From assembly GCF_022682495.2 (NCBI RefSeq), contig NC_071397.1, positions 4,741,082-4,805,081 of the forward strand: a stretch of DNA of 64,000 nt, in the 5' to 3' direction. The notes under the pieces are model-generated. The model worked only from the letters and a program-made list of their open reading frames with translations. It was not told the origin of the DNA and searched no databases. This document shows positions 1 through 12,575 of the stretch, in pieces. This DNA comes from Desmodus rotundus. Lineage: Eukaryota > Chordata > Mammalia > Chiroptera > Phyllostomidae. Position 1 is the stretch's first letter, and the number at the start of each line of letters is the position of its first letter. The translations under genes and the position numbers were made by a program.

Positions 1-1140
1 CACTGTTAGCCCTTTCACTTTCTCTGCCTTACATGGTCACCTAACTTTTTGCGTATATGTGGTCCTTCCAGACCATGGCTCCGTGTGAGGCAGCTACATT
101 GTTTTGTCTTGCATCATTTTGTGTCTTCCACATCACCAAATATGGGGACAGAGTAACTGTGCAGTACATTGTTTTTAAGTGATTGAATCATTTCTCTAAG
201 CAAAGAAATTAAAGTAAAAATAGGTCAGTTCAAGCAGTTAGACCCCCCCCCCCCCCCGGAAACCAGACAGAAGCGAATGTGAAACTATGCCATGGCTGTG
301 GTTCCAGGGCTCACAGGAACACCAAGAGAAAGGAGGGAAAAAGTTACAAACCGCTCACAACACACTCCATAGTGACAGTGTGAATGGGCCAAACAGGAAT
401 ATGACTACTCCTGGGAACTTCACATAATAGAGCAATCCTAAAGAAACTTAAAGGGAGAAAATAACATTTCCCACTGAAGGCAAAGATAAAGAATAGGAAA
501 TACTAGGCGGCGGGGAGGGGGGAAGGACAGTGTGCAAAAAGAACAGGTATATTCGCAAAGGAATCAGGTCATCTAGAAATGGAAAGCGTACTCACTGAAC
601 TGGCTGAATGACAGAAAGTCTTGCCCGGAATTGACTCTACTGAGCAACTGGCAGAGTGTCAGTACTCACAGCCGGTGTCTCTGGGCTGGTTAGTGCCCCC
701 TGTGGTCCCATTCCGTCTGCAGTCACCACCCCAGAGGGCTTGCCTCGTGGTGCCGCGGCTGCTCCGTCAGTCTCCCCTGTGAGAGTGCCAGTTCTTCGAG
801 CTCAGGGACTGTCCTATTCGTAGTTGGCACAGTATGACTAGGGCAGAAACCCACTAAATGTTTCCTACAAAATATAGGAAAAGCAAAAATCTTTTTACAA
901 ACTTATTTGTTGTAACACCACTGACAGAATGAGAACTTTAGCGAGACCCATATGCTCCAAAGGAAGATCCAAGAAATCGCAGAAAATTAACAAGAAATAA
1001 GACCCTTAGAGACTTCTAGAATTGCCAAGTATATAAACCATCAGTCCCTGGAATCCTGTGGGAAACCAATAAAAGAGAATACAATATAGTAAGTACCCGC
1101 TATTGCAATTAAATTGACACCACACTAATCAGGTCAGGAG
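1..1140. other. Intergenic, no gene seen
   Basis: AT-rich unique-looking sequence with a C15 run at 243-257. About 770-870 resembles an old L2 3' end (motif around 'tcagggactgtcctattcg' and a following tggcacagta). No open frame of note; MTCH1, the upstream neighbour in human, is not visible. Confidence 0.5.
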
Positions 1141-1569
1141 TGAACTTGAGGTGATGCCAAAGTCGGCATGAGAGTTCAGGCCTCCTCCGGGAACAGGTAA
1201 GGCACTGTGGTATCAGAAGAATTTACCCTGGTGTGAAGCCTGGATGTGGGCTCCCTGTTCAGCAGTTCTGGGTGAGAACGTTCTGGCTGCCACCTCTGTG
1301 CACCTGTTGGCCTGAGTGAGGGTAGGGAGCACTGGCCTCCCTTCTGTCCTATCCCCCCCACCCAGGGACCAAGCTTCAAAAGGAGCCAACTTCAGGTTCT
1401 GGCATGCCTGCCCCCACAATTCCCCAAAGGAGATAGGATCCTACCAAGCCGTTTCTAGAGCTAAATTCAACCAGCTGTCCTGTATTCAGGAGTTCTGCTG
1501 CTGAGTGAAGCAAGGCACACCTGTGCAGGTGCCCAGGTCCTGACAGACACGGTTGCTACTGGCTTTACA

Positions 1570-1735
1570 AGTATTAACTCCATCGATTACTGCAATACGA
1601 GGCCAGGGCTATGAGGATCGCCTTCATTCCACAGGTGAGGCAACAGCCCCAAAGCTCAGTAACATGCCCGGGTCACACAGTTGAGAAGAGGCAGAGCCAG
1701 GGCTCAGACCCAGGTCTGCCTGAATGCAATACCTC
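1570..1735 (-). repeat. MIR-like SINE remnant
   Basis: Reads in reverse as the MIR core: 'ccacaggtgaggcaacagcc' is followed by gctcagtaacatgcccgggtc and a cagagccagggctcagacccag segment. Old, degenerate copy. The rest of 1141-3089 shows no gene. Confidence 0.6.
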
Positions 1736-3089
1736 ACGCTCTTAGGTGCAAGTGAAAGCAGGAAATGGACAGGTGTCCAGGGTGATGATCCTGGGCCTCC
1801 AGGGGCTGCTGCCAGGTGGACCAGTCACTTCGAGACGGTTGACGGCACGAAGGCCTTCTGGATGCACGGTCTGCGAAGAAAGCAGGATTGCAGCAGCTGT
1901 GGCACACCCCCTGCTGGCCCACACCTATGGATACACACTCAATGTGGGCACCTTGGACTCGTGAGCCAGACGGCAGCCCGATGCCAGCCTCACTCTGGTC
2001 TTTGTCCCCTGAGTCTTCACATTTCCCATGGAGACAGCACCTCCTTGCAAACTCATCACCTTCTCCCAGCTCACACTCTCCGCAGGCCTGGTCCAGCCTG
2101 GGAGCTCCGCGGTCGCCGACTTCTCTAGAAGCGGCCTGCCCGGTGAGGGAAGCGAAGCGAGCCATCTGGAGTCAGAGCTGTCGGGCAGTGCTGGTCCCAG
2201 CAGTACTGCTCCCAGCTGCGCCATCGAAAGCCTCTTGGAGCCTCGGTTTCCCTGGGTGTGCCGTGAGAATCAGAGATGAAGAATGTGACCGAGTCACAGA
2301 ACCACACACTCAGTAAATGTTATTAATGTCGAAATATCCAGGGTTTGAAAACTTCCTCCATGGAGGGCCTTGAATACTTTCCCAGCCTCCCGCCATTCCC
2401 TTCTTTGTGACAGCTCTTCCTGGTTACAGCCCAACGGTTTCTGCACGAAGCCGGTGGATTACCTTGCTGGTGCGGGACCACCTCCCTCCACCCTGGAAGG
2501 AACAGGGCTCTGACTAGCTGGTGACAACACCAGCAGTTCCTGCCCAAGGGGACTCTGTAAATTGAGGGAGCAGAGCACTGTGCTCAGGTAGGGCCACTGA
2601 ATTCCAGAAACACCTCTTGTCCTGGCTATGCTAGAAGAAGGTGCATTGTAGCTGCGACCATCATCTCAAGAACACTGGCACACCGTGCAGGCCACCAGGA
2701 ATGTATTAGCATGGGGAATCACGGAGCCTTCTGGGAAAAACATGGGAGCCGGCTTTAGGACTGAAAGGCCCCCAGGCCTTGAGATTAACTTCATAAGGTG
2801 TAAGAAGGGAAATGGGGCCTCAGTTCTCTGGGGATGTGGAGCGTGCCACTGCGTGCGCAGGGCTCACCTCGGGTCAGGAAGGGTCGGGTGCCCGGGTTGG
2901 GTTCCACTCTGTCATTGTCCTCTTGGTGGGGAAAGGTGAGTCCATCTAGATCCCTCGTGTTCGATGTCTGCTTGTCCTAAGCGCTGAGAAGGAGTTTTCT
3001 TCTCCTGCAGCAGTCAGTAAAAATCCAACATTAAGGGCCCTTGTCCAGAGTTGGGGTGAGTTTGGGGACCAAGAGCTCATTCAGTGGGA

Positions 3090-3625
3090 GACTATTCAGC
3101 ACTGAAGGGGCAATGATGAGGATGCGTCTCGAAAACATTATTCTGAGTGAAATAACCCGGCCACAGCCCTGGCTGGGTAGCTCGGTTGGAGCATCGTGCA
3201 GATATGCCAAGGTTGTGGGTTCGATCCCTGGTCAGGGCGCATACTCGCGTGTGCCAAATCAACCAGTGAATGCATCAATAAGTGGAACTACAAATCAATG
3301 TTTGTCTCTCAAATCAATAAATTAAAAAAAACACTATTTAAAAAAGAAATATTCCAGGCACAAAAGAGCACCTGCTGTATGGTCTCACTTACATGAAGTT
3401 CTAAGACAGGCAAAATTAGGCTGTGGGGATAAAAACCAGCACAGCCGTTGCCTGTGACGGAGGAATGACTAGACACAGGCATGAAGAACTCTCTAGGGGA
3501 ATGAAAGCATTCTTCATCTTGACTGGGGTGGTAGTTATGTGAGTGGGTGCATTAGTAAACGCTCAATAAACCATACGCTCAAAATCTGGGCATTTTATTG
3601 TGTGACCATTATTCCTTAGTTACGG
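3090..3625 (+). mobile_element. L1M 3'-end fragment, split by a Ves SINE
   Basis: Left part has attctgagtgaaataa; the right part resumes with tatggtctcacttacatg and ends in the typical 'cttgactggggtggtagtta' 3' UTR. The split is the Ves insertion at 3166-3345. Confidence 0.65.
3166..3345 (+). mobile_element. Ves-type tRNA-derived SINE
   Basis: Head ccctggctgggtagctcggt, B-box-like gggttcgatccctgg, A-rich tail. Flanked by imperfect 17-bp duplications at 3149-3165 and 3346-3362 (GAAATA...CACA). Confidence 0.85.
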
Positions 3626-4900
3626 AAAAAATATTTCAGGACTCACATTTTTGTTGCTTCCTCTGAGTGGGTATCTAGGGATCTGAAAGGGAAGGTTCTG
3701 TCAAAACGCCTACTGCACACACCCCTGTGGATTCTACAGATGCATCTGACCCCTTCCCCACTGATTCCCCGCCGGGCAGGGCCAAGTCTGAATCCTCCTG
3801 CGCAGCGGTGTGCTGGGACTAAACACTTACCAACGTGTTTAATAACTGGTTCTCTGGGAAAAACAAGGTCTGATTGGTGGCACATGCTGATTCGTGTGAT
3901 ATAAATGTTCTCACCACCATGAAGCTGCTGCTGTGACGTCATAGAGCGCGGGGTGAGGACGGAAGGGGCACAATTGGCGCCCCTGTAGGGACAGGCTGCA
4001 GCACACCACCGCGACAAGCCTTATTTCAAAGCTCTGAGGCGTCTCGGCAGAGCTGAGGGAGACACCGAGAAGCAGCATGTGGCTGTGAAGCGAGCAGCCA
4101 TTCCCTACTAGCTTGAACGTGAAAGGCGGCAGGAAGGGGCGGACCTACCCTAAAGCGGTCGTGTGAAACACTGAACCCCGATGTCAGAGGGGTGGGCCTT
4201 GCAAGCTATGGCAGTTTGCCAACTGTACAACTGGGGCTAGTGACCTGTTGGCAGCGTCGGGATTTGTCAGTGAAAATATGGGTTGTTTTATTAAAAATTT
4301 CTGAATTCTAATTTCTCCTGGGGAGAACAAAGAAGAAGACCTGGCACTGCAGGGGCTGCGTTCCCCGCTGACCAGTGCGGGTTGGAGCAGAGCAGAGTGG
4401 CCCCAGGAGGAGGGCACGGATTCTGCACCCATCTCCCTGTCTCAACCACACCTGCGGCTACAGACAGCTGCGTGACCTGCACGGTTCTAGCTGGCATCCG
4501 AGTTTGTACATCCTGGTTCTACTGTGCCATCTCTCAGAATCTGTTTGCTTCCTGGTAGAACAGTGCATGTGCGTGTGAGCTTGCTGGGTGAATTGAAGAA
4601 TATCTATGCACACCCACAACTCCCCCAGTTGGAGAAGCCACATTTGGCATCCTAGGGTACCCACGCTCACTCCAGGTGCACTGGGACTCTAAGGGACAAC
4701 AGAACGTGGCCGGGACATGAGCCAGACCCCTCATTCCCGATCCTGGCTGAATAGGAGAAGCACTGAAGAATTAAAAAGAAATAATAATAATAGAGCCCAG
4801 GCCTCAGCCCAGACTGTTGACTAGGAATCTCTGAGAGAGTCTGAAAACAAAGTGTTTTAGAGATACCCTGCAGATGACAACTCTAATGTGCACCTCTTTT
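3626..4900. other. Intergenic, no gene seen
   Basis: Single-copy-looking sequence with no recognised repeat or coding exon. Open frames here are short and lack family motifs. Confidence 0.5.
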
Positions 4901-4914
4901 ATTTTTCACTTTTA

Positions 4915-5138
4915 TTAGTTAGTTAGTTAGTTATTATCCTCACCGGAGGATGCTTTCTCATCGCCTTTAGAAAGAGAAGAAGGGAGAGAGGGGAACATCG
5001 GTGGGAGAGAAAAGCATCGACCAGCTACCCCTGGAGACACCCAGACCAGGGATTGTAGACACTCAGACTGGGGATCGAACCGGCAACCTTTCGGTTATGG
5101 GACGACGCTCCAACTGACTGTGCCACACTGGCCGGGGC
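4915..5138 (-). mobile_element. Ves-type SINE, older variant
   Basis: Minus strand. The head is at the right end (ccccggccagtgtggcacag in reverse), with 'gggatcgaaccggcaacc' as the B-box complement. The variant carries extra sequence near 4935-4960; the left end is a (AGTT)n run. Confidence 0.8.
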
Positions 5139-5504
5139 TGTTCTTACTTTTATTTTTATTTCATCTCATCTCATCTCATTTACTTTCAGGAAGGCCCCAC
5201 TTAAGAAGCCTTTTCCTCGTGCTAAGGAAGAAGTCACAGGGAGCGCCAGTATGCCTTCTCATCCCACCCCAGGTTGTAGGTCCCATTCCTCCTCTACCCA
5301 AGTGCCCGGGCAGTAAGGGAGGTATGGCGTGCTCCCTCCCACTCTGGTGGGGACCAGGTGGAAGCCAAATCCTGTCCAGGAGATGAGGGCTGGGGGAGCC
5401 AGCGGGGACGAGAAGCGGAATGAACTTTGCCTCACAGTAAAGCTGAGCATCCTGGAGCTTCTGCCCCGTGACAGCCCAGGCAGGACAGAGTGAAAATTCC
5501 TGAC

Positions 5505-5950
5505 TCCTTCAACTACTATTTGTTGAGCACCCACTACGTGGCAGGTGCTGTTGCAGATGCCGGGGCTATAGCAGTGAGCAAAGTAGACAAAAACGGCTGC
5601 TTTCGTGGAGCTGGCATTCTGATGGGGAAGACAGACAATAAACATAATAGAGAATTTAGTATACTAGAAAGTGGTAAGTGAAAAAAATCGGGCAGGGAGG
5701 AGGACTGAGAATGGGTGGTGGTACAATTTGGGAAGGACATGGGGGTGAGGAAAGGCCTTGGTGAGAGGGTGAGCCACGCAGCTGTGTGGCAGAAGAGAGT
5801 TCTAGACAGGAACGGCAAGTGCAAAGGCCCTCAGGTGAAAGTTTGGCAGGCGGGAGGGCAGCGAGGAGGCCAAGTGTCCAGAGCAGAGTGAGTCGGGCTT
5901 TGAGGCATTGGCTATGTACTTGGCTGTCACACCCAGCGAGACATAAACTA
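5505..5950 (-). repeat. L2 3'-end, antisense
   Basis: Motifs tatttgttgagcacccacta, cagcagtgagcaaagtagac and later gtgcaaaggccctcagg are the reverse of the L2 3' end. Related copies lie at about 37.7 and 56.9 kb in the same orientation. Confidence 0.65.
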
Positions 5951-8220
5951 GACGTATCCCTAACGTAGGCCACAGGAAGGTGGCCTTCCTAAGGTGGGGG
6001 GAAACTGAGGCTAGAGGAGTGGCCATTCAGCCAGCACATCTTTCTGATTCTCCAGGGAGACGGTGATGGCTCACCCACAGGGAGCTCCAGCTCAAGGGGC
6101 AGGGCCGGGGGGAGAAGAGAGGGCTCGGCCTCGATGGAGCCTCGTCAGGGTGGACAGCGAGATTTGGGGGGACACCAAAGCCAACCTCGGAGAGGGCAGA
6201 CGGTGGAGGCAAGAAAACGCGACACTCTCCCACAACCCCTCCGTCTGCTCCCTACTCACAAAAGATTTGCGAAGGGCCTACTACAACAGCTGGCAGGCGC
6301 TGTGCTCACATCTGGGGACACGGCAGGAAGCCAAGGCCCTGCCCCCTCAGGGTCTTTCGAGGACTAAGGCCCTAGGCAAGGTTTACGAGTATTGTTTGTC
6401 ATAACTCCCTAAGTTCTGAGCGCAGGCACTGCTTGCTGAAAGAGAAAGGAAGAGAGAAGGGAGGAAGGAAGCACGCAGCTCTCTATGATGGGAGAACTGG
6501 ATTTCGTGAGCCTTTGAGTGGTTGGTTACGTAACAGCTCTCCTGGAAATAAGTGATAGAGAAGGTGCATTAACGTGGAGTGGCGGGCAGAGAATAACTCC
6601 TGCCCTTGTGTGGGAACCTGGGAAGAGGTGGCACAGACTGGGAGCTGGGTCATGGGAGGAAGGTCACCAGTGGGCGGGGCGGCTGACTGGCAGGACAATC
6701 GTACTCCAGTTGGAAACCTGTCGATCGTCTCCAAGCTGCTCATGTTTCTCTGTGCGCTGCTGTGGGAGGCCCCAGTGGTCCTGGAGAAAGGCCCGCAGCT
6801 GTTTGGAACCTGACCCGAGGGGGAGGGGGTGAGCCCGGCATGCGGGCCGAGTGCTAGCGCTCTCCCGGCGGCGCCTTCTCAGGCGCGGCCTGGCACCGTT
6901 CCCGGGCTCTGGTCTTGCTTTGCTGGCTCCCTTCTGGCGCCTTCCTGCCCAGACCCTGGGCCTGGCTCAGCGGGGGCCCCCTCTCCTCCCCAGAAACACA
7001 TCCGTTGCTCTGCCCCCTCCAAGTCTGGGGGTGGGGGGAGCCGGGTGATGGGGGGGTAAGGCTCCTGCTTCCTGCACATTGGCTGATGGTTAGTCCAGCC
7101 CCGCTGCTATTTCACAGACGCACTCGCCGCCCCTCCTCTTCATTCCTGGTTTCCCAGGACACCGCCCGCAGCCCCACCTGCTGTCTGCCTCTGGTGACCT
7201 TCAGTCCTTCCTGAATAGTGGGGCGGATGCCAGGGCCTGGTGCAGGCCTTGTCCAATTCCTGAGAATGCCGACTTTGAAACGGGATCGCTCACACTCTGC
7301 CAAAGAAGAAAGCTGTTTACGTTCTTCACTGACGTCCTCAGGCCACCCACGTCAGGACTGACACACTTGCTGTCTCGTCTTTCCTCGTCTCTGCACCCCT
7401 GAGGGAACCCTGTACCTCGATGGCCAGCCCTTGGCTAGTGCTCTGAGGGAGGCTGACTTTCGCCTCCTCATGTTCCTCGTGGAGCGGCACGGTCAGACCG
7501 GCAACACGGTTTAGGAACACCCAGACCACTGGGGGCCAGGGGCGCACGGAAGCCAAATGTGGGGAGCGTCCTGGAAAAGGTGAAGGGCAGGAAGGCAGGA
7601 AGCCTTTGGGCTGGACCCAGACCCCCTGAAGGGGCAGGGGCAGCCCCAAGCGCCCCCAGAAGACAGCCCCGGCAAACGGAGTGCACCAGAGGGAGCGAAT
7701 GGGGGAAATTCTGGCTGTGTGGGCGTGGGAACAGGCCTGTCTAGTCCGTGAGGGAGGCTAGCTTCTCTCAGCCTCCTCCCTCCAAGTCCAGGGCTGGTGG
7801 CAGTTGCCCACCACTCCCACTGGCACTGGTGGAGTGGCCTCTGCTCATACGTGACTACCCAGACAACCCCTGCCAGGGCCTCCTGACGCCGAGAGGGAGC
7901 GGGAGCCAAGGGGGAAGAGGAGGCTGTGAGGCAGGCATGGGGGTGGTTGGCAAGGGCCACACCAGCCCCAGAAACAGGTTTCAGCCGGCTGTCTGCATCT
8001 TCCCAGGAGCCGTGTCATCCCTTGCTCAGAGGCCTGTCTGTCACAGGCCATTAAGCTCTGGCAGGTGCTGTGCTTGGCTGAGGCAGAGCCAGGAAGGCAG
8101 TGGGGGTTGGGGGCAAGGGGGAGCCTAGAGAACATGCCAGGCCGGCCTGTGTCCTCCTGAGCCTTGGCTTACAGGGAATAAATGCTCCACTGGGGAGTCC
8201 TTACTCTCCCCTGACAAAAT
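5951..8220. other. Intergenic, GC-moderate, no gene seen
   Basis: No coding exon or SINE recognised. 6830-7000 is the most GC-rich part but lacks the CpG density of an island. Confidence 0.5.
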
Positions 8221-8239
8221 TACACCCTCACGAACCCCT

Positions 8240-8654
8240 GCACACACCACACCACACACGGACATCACATAAGCACCACATACATACCATACGTATAGTA
8301 CACAGCCACACCCACATATACCACATATACCAAACATAGCACATATCACCTGTACACACATCACACATATGCACACCATACACACAAGTACATACTATAT
8401 ATATACCACACACACATACCACATATACATCATGCACACACATACCCCACATACAGGTATATACACACATATACACACATACGCCACACACATACTACAT
8501 ACATACACATATACCACACAGACCACATATACCACACATGGCACACACAACACATATACACCATGTACACACACATGCCACACACACATCACACACACCA
8601 CATATGCACACAGACACACATGCCACATGCACACACCCCCCACACACCCCACAA
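8240..8654. repeat. CA-rich compound microsatellite
   Basis: About 415 bp of imperfect (CA)n with CACATA, ACATATAC and ATAC variants. Long open frames here (for example 191 codons) translate only His-Thr-Tyr repeats. Confidence 0.9.
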
Positions 8655-9224
8655 TAGTAGCATCCAGGCCCCAAATTTTGATATTTCCTCCCTGGCAGCC
8701 CCCAAATGCCTGCTGCTGCCCTGGGTTCTCAGGGAGAGGCCTTCTGGGTGCCCCCAGGGTGCACACTAAGCCCCCTTTGCATCCCAGGGCAGCGCTTTCA
8801 CGCCAGCCAGCCAGCCAGCCAGCCACGGACTGCCCAGCCTTACAGTTTGTTTGTGGGCCGCCCTCCCTCTCCCCCTCCCCCTCCCTCCCTCCTTCTTTCT
8901 CTGCATCTGGGCTGCAGGGAACTGAGCTCTTCAGTCCTCCTTAGGGCTTGAAAGCAGAGGAGTGGAGAGAAAGCATGAGACTCATCCATGCCAAGGACCC
9001 CGACAGCCCTGAAATGGAGACATTGCTCTCACTCAGAGGGACATGAGTTCATGCCCACTGGACCAGGGGCTCCTCTGCTTAAAATTCTGTGCTCACTCTC
9101 AGCTGGCAGGCCCCTCAACTCAGCAGACAAAGCCTGCCCCCTCAGCCTGTGTCCCGCCATTCCCCAGCCCCTGGACACCCTGCTGTGCTGGACGCTCCCA
9201 TCTTTTCCTGGTCTCACCCTGGTT
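8655..9224. other. Intergenic, simple-sequence patches
   Basis: Contains (CAGC)n around 8805-8825 and a C/T-rich tract around 8860-8900. No gene or SINE recognised. Confidence 0.5.
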
Positions 9225-9570
9225 TCTCAAGTCCACACCCTTGTGCACATGCTGTTCCTCTGCTTTGAAAGCTTTTTCTTACTTTGTCCACCCGGAAAGC
9301 TAACTCAGCCTTTACCCTTCAGATTGCTTCTGCCAGGAAGCCTTCCTTAATAGCGCTCTTGTTCTCTGGAGCCTTCGGTGCCCCTTCTTTGGGTGTTCAC
9401 AACTTCCTTTTCAAAGCATGTCCCACATCGTATTTTCATGGGTAATAGGCCCAACTTCCTCATTACATTGTGACCCAAGGGGCAGGGGACTGTGATTAAC
9501 CCATAACCTCTACCATAGTGCTGGCACATAGTAGGTGTTCAAGAATACCTGTCAACTAAATTTATGATGT
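9225..9570 (+). repeat. L2 3'-end, sense
   Basis: Typical series: gctgttcctctgctttgaaa, caggaagccttccttaata, then tgctggcacatagtaggtgt at the 3' end. Confidence 0.7.
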
Positions 9571-9952
9571 AAAGAATGAGGCGGAAGAAATGAAAGTAAT
9601 CGAAGAGGAGCACCAGGTCTCTGAGGAAGGAAAGGAATTTATAGCGGTGGATATCAAGGAAGCCTTCCTGAAGGAAGTGAACAGGCTGTTGACATGGTAT
9701 ATAACTGATTAGCAAAGAATTGATTGGTCAAGGCGGGGGAGCCATGGGAAAGGTCTCCGGCCAGGAATAGGAGTGTTTGTAGCCACACTCGCTGACCACC
9801 TACTCTGTACCATGCCTTACTCTAAGCCCTCCCACGTTATTGTCCCATTTAAATGTCACAGTACCACAGGACGTGGGTACCCTGTGTAATTGTTCCCACT
9901 TCACAGACAATGAAAGTGAAGTTCAGTTACTGGTCCAAGGCATATAGGTCAG

Positions 9953-10690
9953 ATTTTTTTTTAATGTTTTATTGTTTATGCTATTATAGTTGTTCCAATT
10001 TCCCCCCTTCGCGCTACTCCACCCAGCCCCCCACCACTCCCTCAGGCAATGCCCACACCGTTGTCCATGTCTATGGGTCATGCATACAAGTTCTTTGGCT
10101 GATCCCTTCACCTTCTTTCAACCAGTCCCCCCTCCCCCGCCCCCTCTTACAGCTGTCAGTCTGGTCCATATTTCTATGCCTCTGATCCTATTTTGCTTAT
10201 TGGTTTACTTTGTTCATTAGATTTCACATATGAGTGAGATCATATGGTATTTGTCTTTCACTGACTGTTTTTTTTCACTGAGCATAATTATCTCCAGGTC
10301 CATCCACGCTGATGCAAAAGGTAAGAGGTCCTTCTTCTTCACTGATGCATAGTATTCCAGTGTATAAACGTACCACTGCTTCTTCATACACTCATCTGCT
10401 GGTGGGCACTTGACAGTGTTTCCAAATCTTGGCTGTCCATCCTTATGGTGGCAAATGTGTTTTCCCATACAGTTGGTTCCCTTTTCATTGTGATGATGGT
10501 TTCTTTAGCCGTGCAGAAGCTTTTTAATTTGATGTTTATTTTTATCTTTGTTGTCCTTGCTCTAGGAGATATATTGGCAAAAATACTGTTAAGAAGATAT
10601 CTGAAATTTAAATGCCTGTGTTTTCGCCTAGGATTTTTATGGTGTTGCAACTTGTATTTAAGTCTTTTATCTATCTTGCAGTGGGGAAGC
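9953..10690 (-). mobile_element. L1 fragment, antisense, ORF2 C-terminus and 3' UTR
   Basis: The minus strand encodes a recognisable L1 ORF2 C-terminus in 10217-10468 (motifs YVYTLEYYASVKKKD and WMDLEIIMLSE, KDKYHMISLI). 9953-10200 is the T-rich complement of the 3' UTR. It is 5'-truncated and broken, with no intact ORF2. Confidence 0.85.
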
Positions 10691-12180
10691 TACCTAAAGA
10701 ATTGATGCTTGTGAGTTTACAATCACCAGGGCAGGCAGTGGGGTAGCAAAGATGGATGCAAAGCTGGGGGAGCAAGACTGATCTGAACCAGTGAAGAAGA
10801 GCGGGGACTCTGAAGGATGAACAGGCAACCACTTCCAAGCCACCCACTTCAATGACTCAGGTGACCTGCAGAAGAAGTTACACCCTTTGTCCTGGAGCTA
10901 AACACACACCTGGCCCGAGGAGCTAGACACGCTAGAGATGCGTTGAGAGCCCAGACGCCTGCATCCACCTGTGAGAGGTGCAGCTGCACTGGAGCCCCCA
11001 GCTGCTTCCTCCCCTCCTGCAGCCATGGCCAACTTGCAGGAAAGGGGGGTCTGGATCTGCGGTTCTGCTTAGCTCAGCTGACGCAGCACAGAGCCACCAC
11101 TTTAGGTCACAGTCCAGACCTGGGGCGGGGGTAGGGGTGGGCTTGAGGAAGAAATGGCGGGGAGGGTTGGTAGGAGCCAGACTGGGAGTTTGGGAACCCT
11201 TCCGCGGGATCATAGGCTGGTTAAGATACTGCGAGTTAAGTTGGAAGTGAAGGTGGAACGTGTCCCTGGCGATGTCTTGAAGGTGTTGGGCATACTCAGT
11301 CTGGGCAGGAGGACAGGAACCTTGGGATAGATTCTGAATTGGGTGTGTGTGAAGGAGGAGACCAGAGGCTGCAGCTGAGCCTCAGGTGATGCCTGCAGGT
11401 GAGGAACAAGTCAGGCAGAAAGGCTGGCAGAATTGTGAGGGGCCAAGGCCAGAGAGATGGGGGCGCAGGAGGTAGAGCCCTGGAAGATGTTGGGGGAAGT
11501 GGCCGTCTTGGCCCTCCTTGCTGGGCAGTTGCAGCTTTGATGGAGCTTGTGTCGTATTCAGAGCTGGGCTATTAGGTGGCCTCCTGCAGGAACCCCTATC
11601 TGCTCTTCTGCCTCCGTGTGAGGGGCTGGTCCCGCTGTTCAGGCCCAGACTCTGTGCTGGAAGCTCAGGCGCTGGAGGCTAAAGTGCGCAAAAAGCCTCT
11701 GGGCTCACGGTAGACATTTGTCCTTTCCATGTGCCTTCTGAGGCCCCACTGTGTGGGGCACACTGGGCTGGGCTGGGGACCAGGCAGGAAGCATGTGTGC
11801 CCTGGCTCTGCCTGCAGGGAGCCAGGGTGCAGTCTGGCGGAGGCAGAAGAGGAACCAGGCACTGTAGTCGAGGGAAGAGGAGCACCAAGGGAGGAGGCCC
11901 CCGCAGACCTGGGAGGGCCTCCAGGAAGAGGCGGTGTTTGAGTACGAACCTGGTCAAGCCCCTACATCTAGCTGTCACAAACAGGAAATTCAGGAACCCG
12001 TGCTGTCCTCGTCCTGAGGGAGGGACCTGTCCGGCCAGCAGGCAGCATCCTCCCAGCTGAACTGTGCAGGGAGGCGACCAGGGGGTGGTGCATCTGCGGA
12101 TGAAAGGGGAGTTAATGGATGGGACAGCTCACTGTGCCATGTGGGCCTTATTTGGATCCTGAGTTTTTTAAAATGGTGAC
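10691..12180. other. Intergenic, no gene seen
   Basis: G-rich unique sequence. No coding exon or clear repeat recognised. Confidence 0.45.
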
Positions 12181-12182
12181 GG

Positions 12183-12575
12183 ATTACTCTGCTCAGGTTG
12201 CCATAGCAAAATGCCACAGACTGCGAGGCTTAAAAACAACAGGACTTATTTCTCACAGTTCTGGAAGCCTGAAGCCCCAGATCAAGGTCTGGCAGGGCTC
12301 CATTTCCAGGGAGGGATCGCTTCCTGCTCCCACGGCCACTTATCCTCACTTGGCCTTTCCTGGGAGCCATGCAGGGGTGGGGGGATAGGAGTGGGGGAGG
12401 AGAGACCACTTCCTCTTCTTATAAATCCACCAGGCCTATCAGATTAGGACCCTACTCGTATGACCTCATTTAACCTTACTGACCTCCCAAAGGCCTTTTT
12501 CTCAAATACAGCCACACTGGGGGCCAGGGCTGAAATATGTGAATTTGGGGGACACAGCTTGGTCCACAGCATGTG
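12183..12575 (-). mobile_element. MaLR-type solo LTR, antisense
   Basis: Reads 'tgccatagcaaaatgccaca', then tttctcacagttctggaagcc, and ends near gggggacacag, the reverse of mammalian MaLR (MST/MLT1 class) LTRs. No internal retroviral genes. It contains a PU.1-like CACTTCCTCTTC at 12407-12418. Confidence 0.7.

Noticed and set aside
1..1100. 3' or 5' end of MTCH1, the expected left neighbour
   Set aside because: No matching coding exon or CpG island is visible; the gene must lie outside the window.
8369..8944. Open frame of 191 codons
   Set aside because: Two thirds of it translates the CA microsatellite (His, Thr, Tyr); there is no stop only because of base composition.
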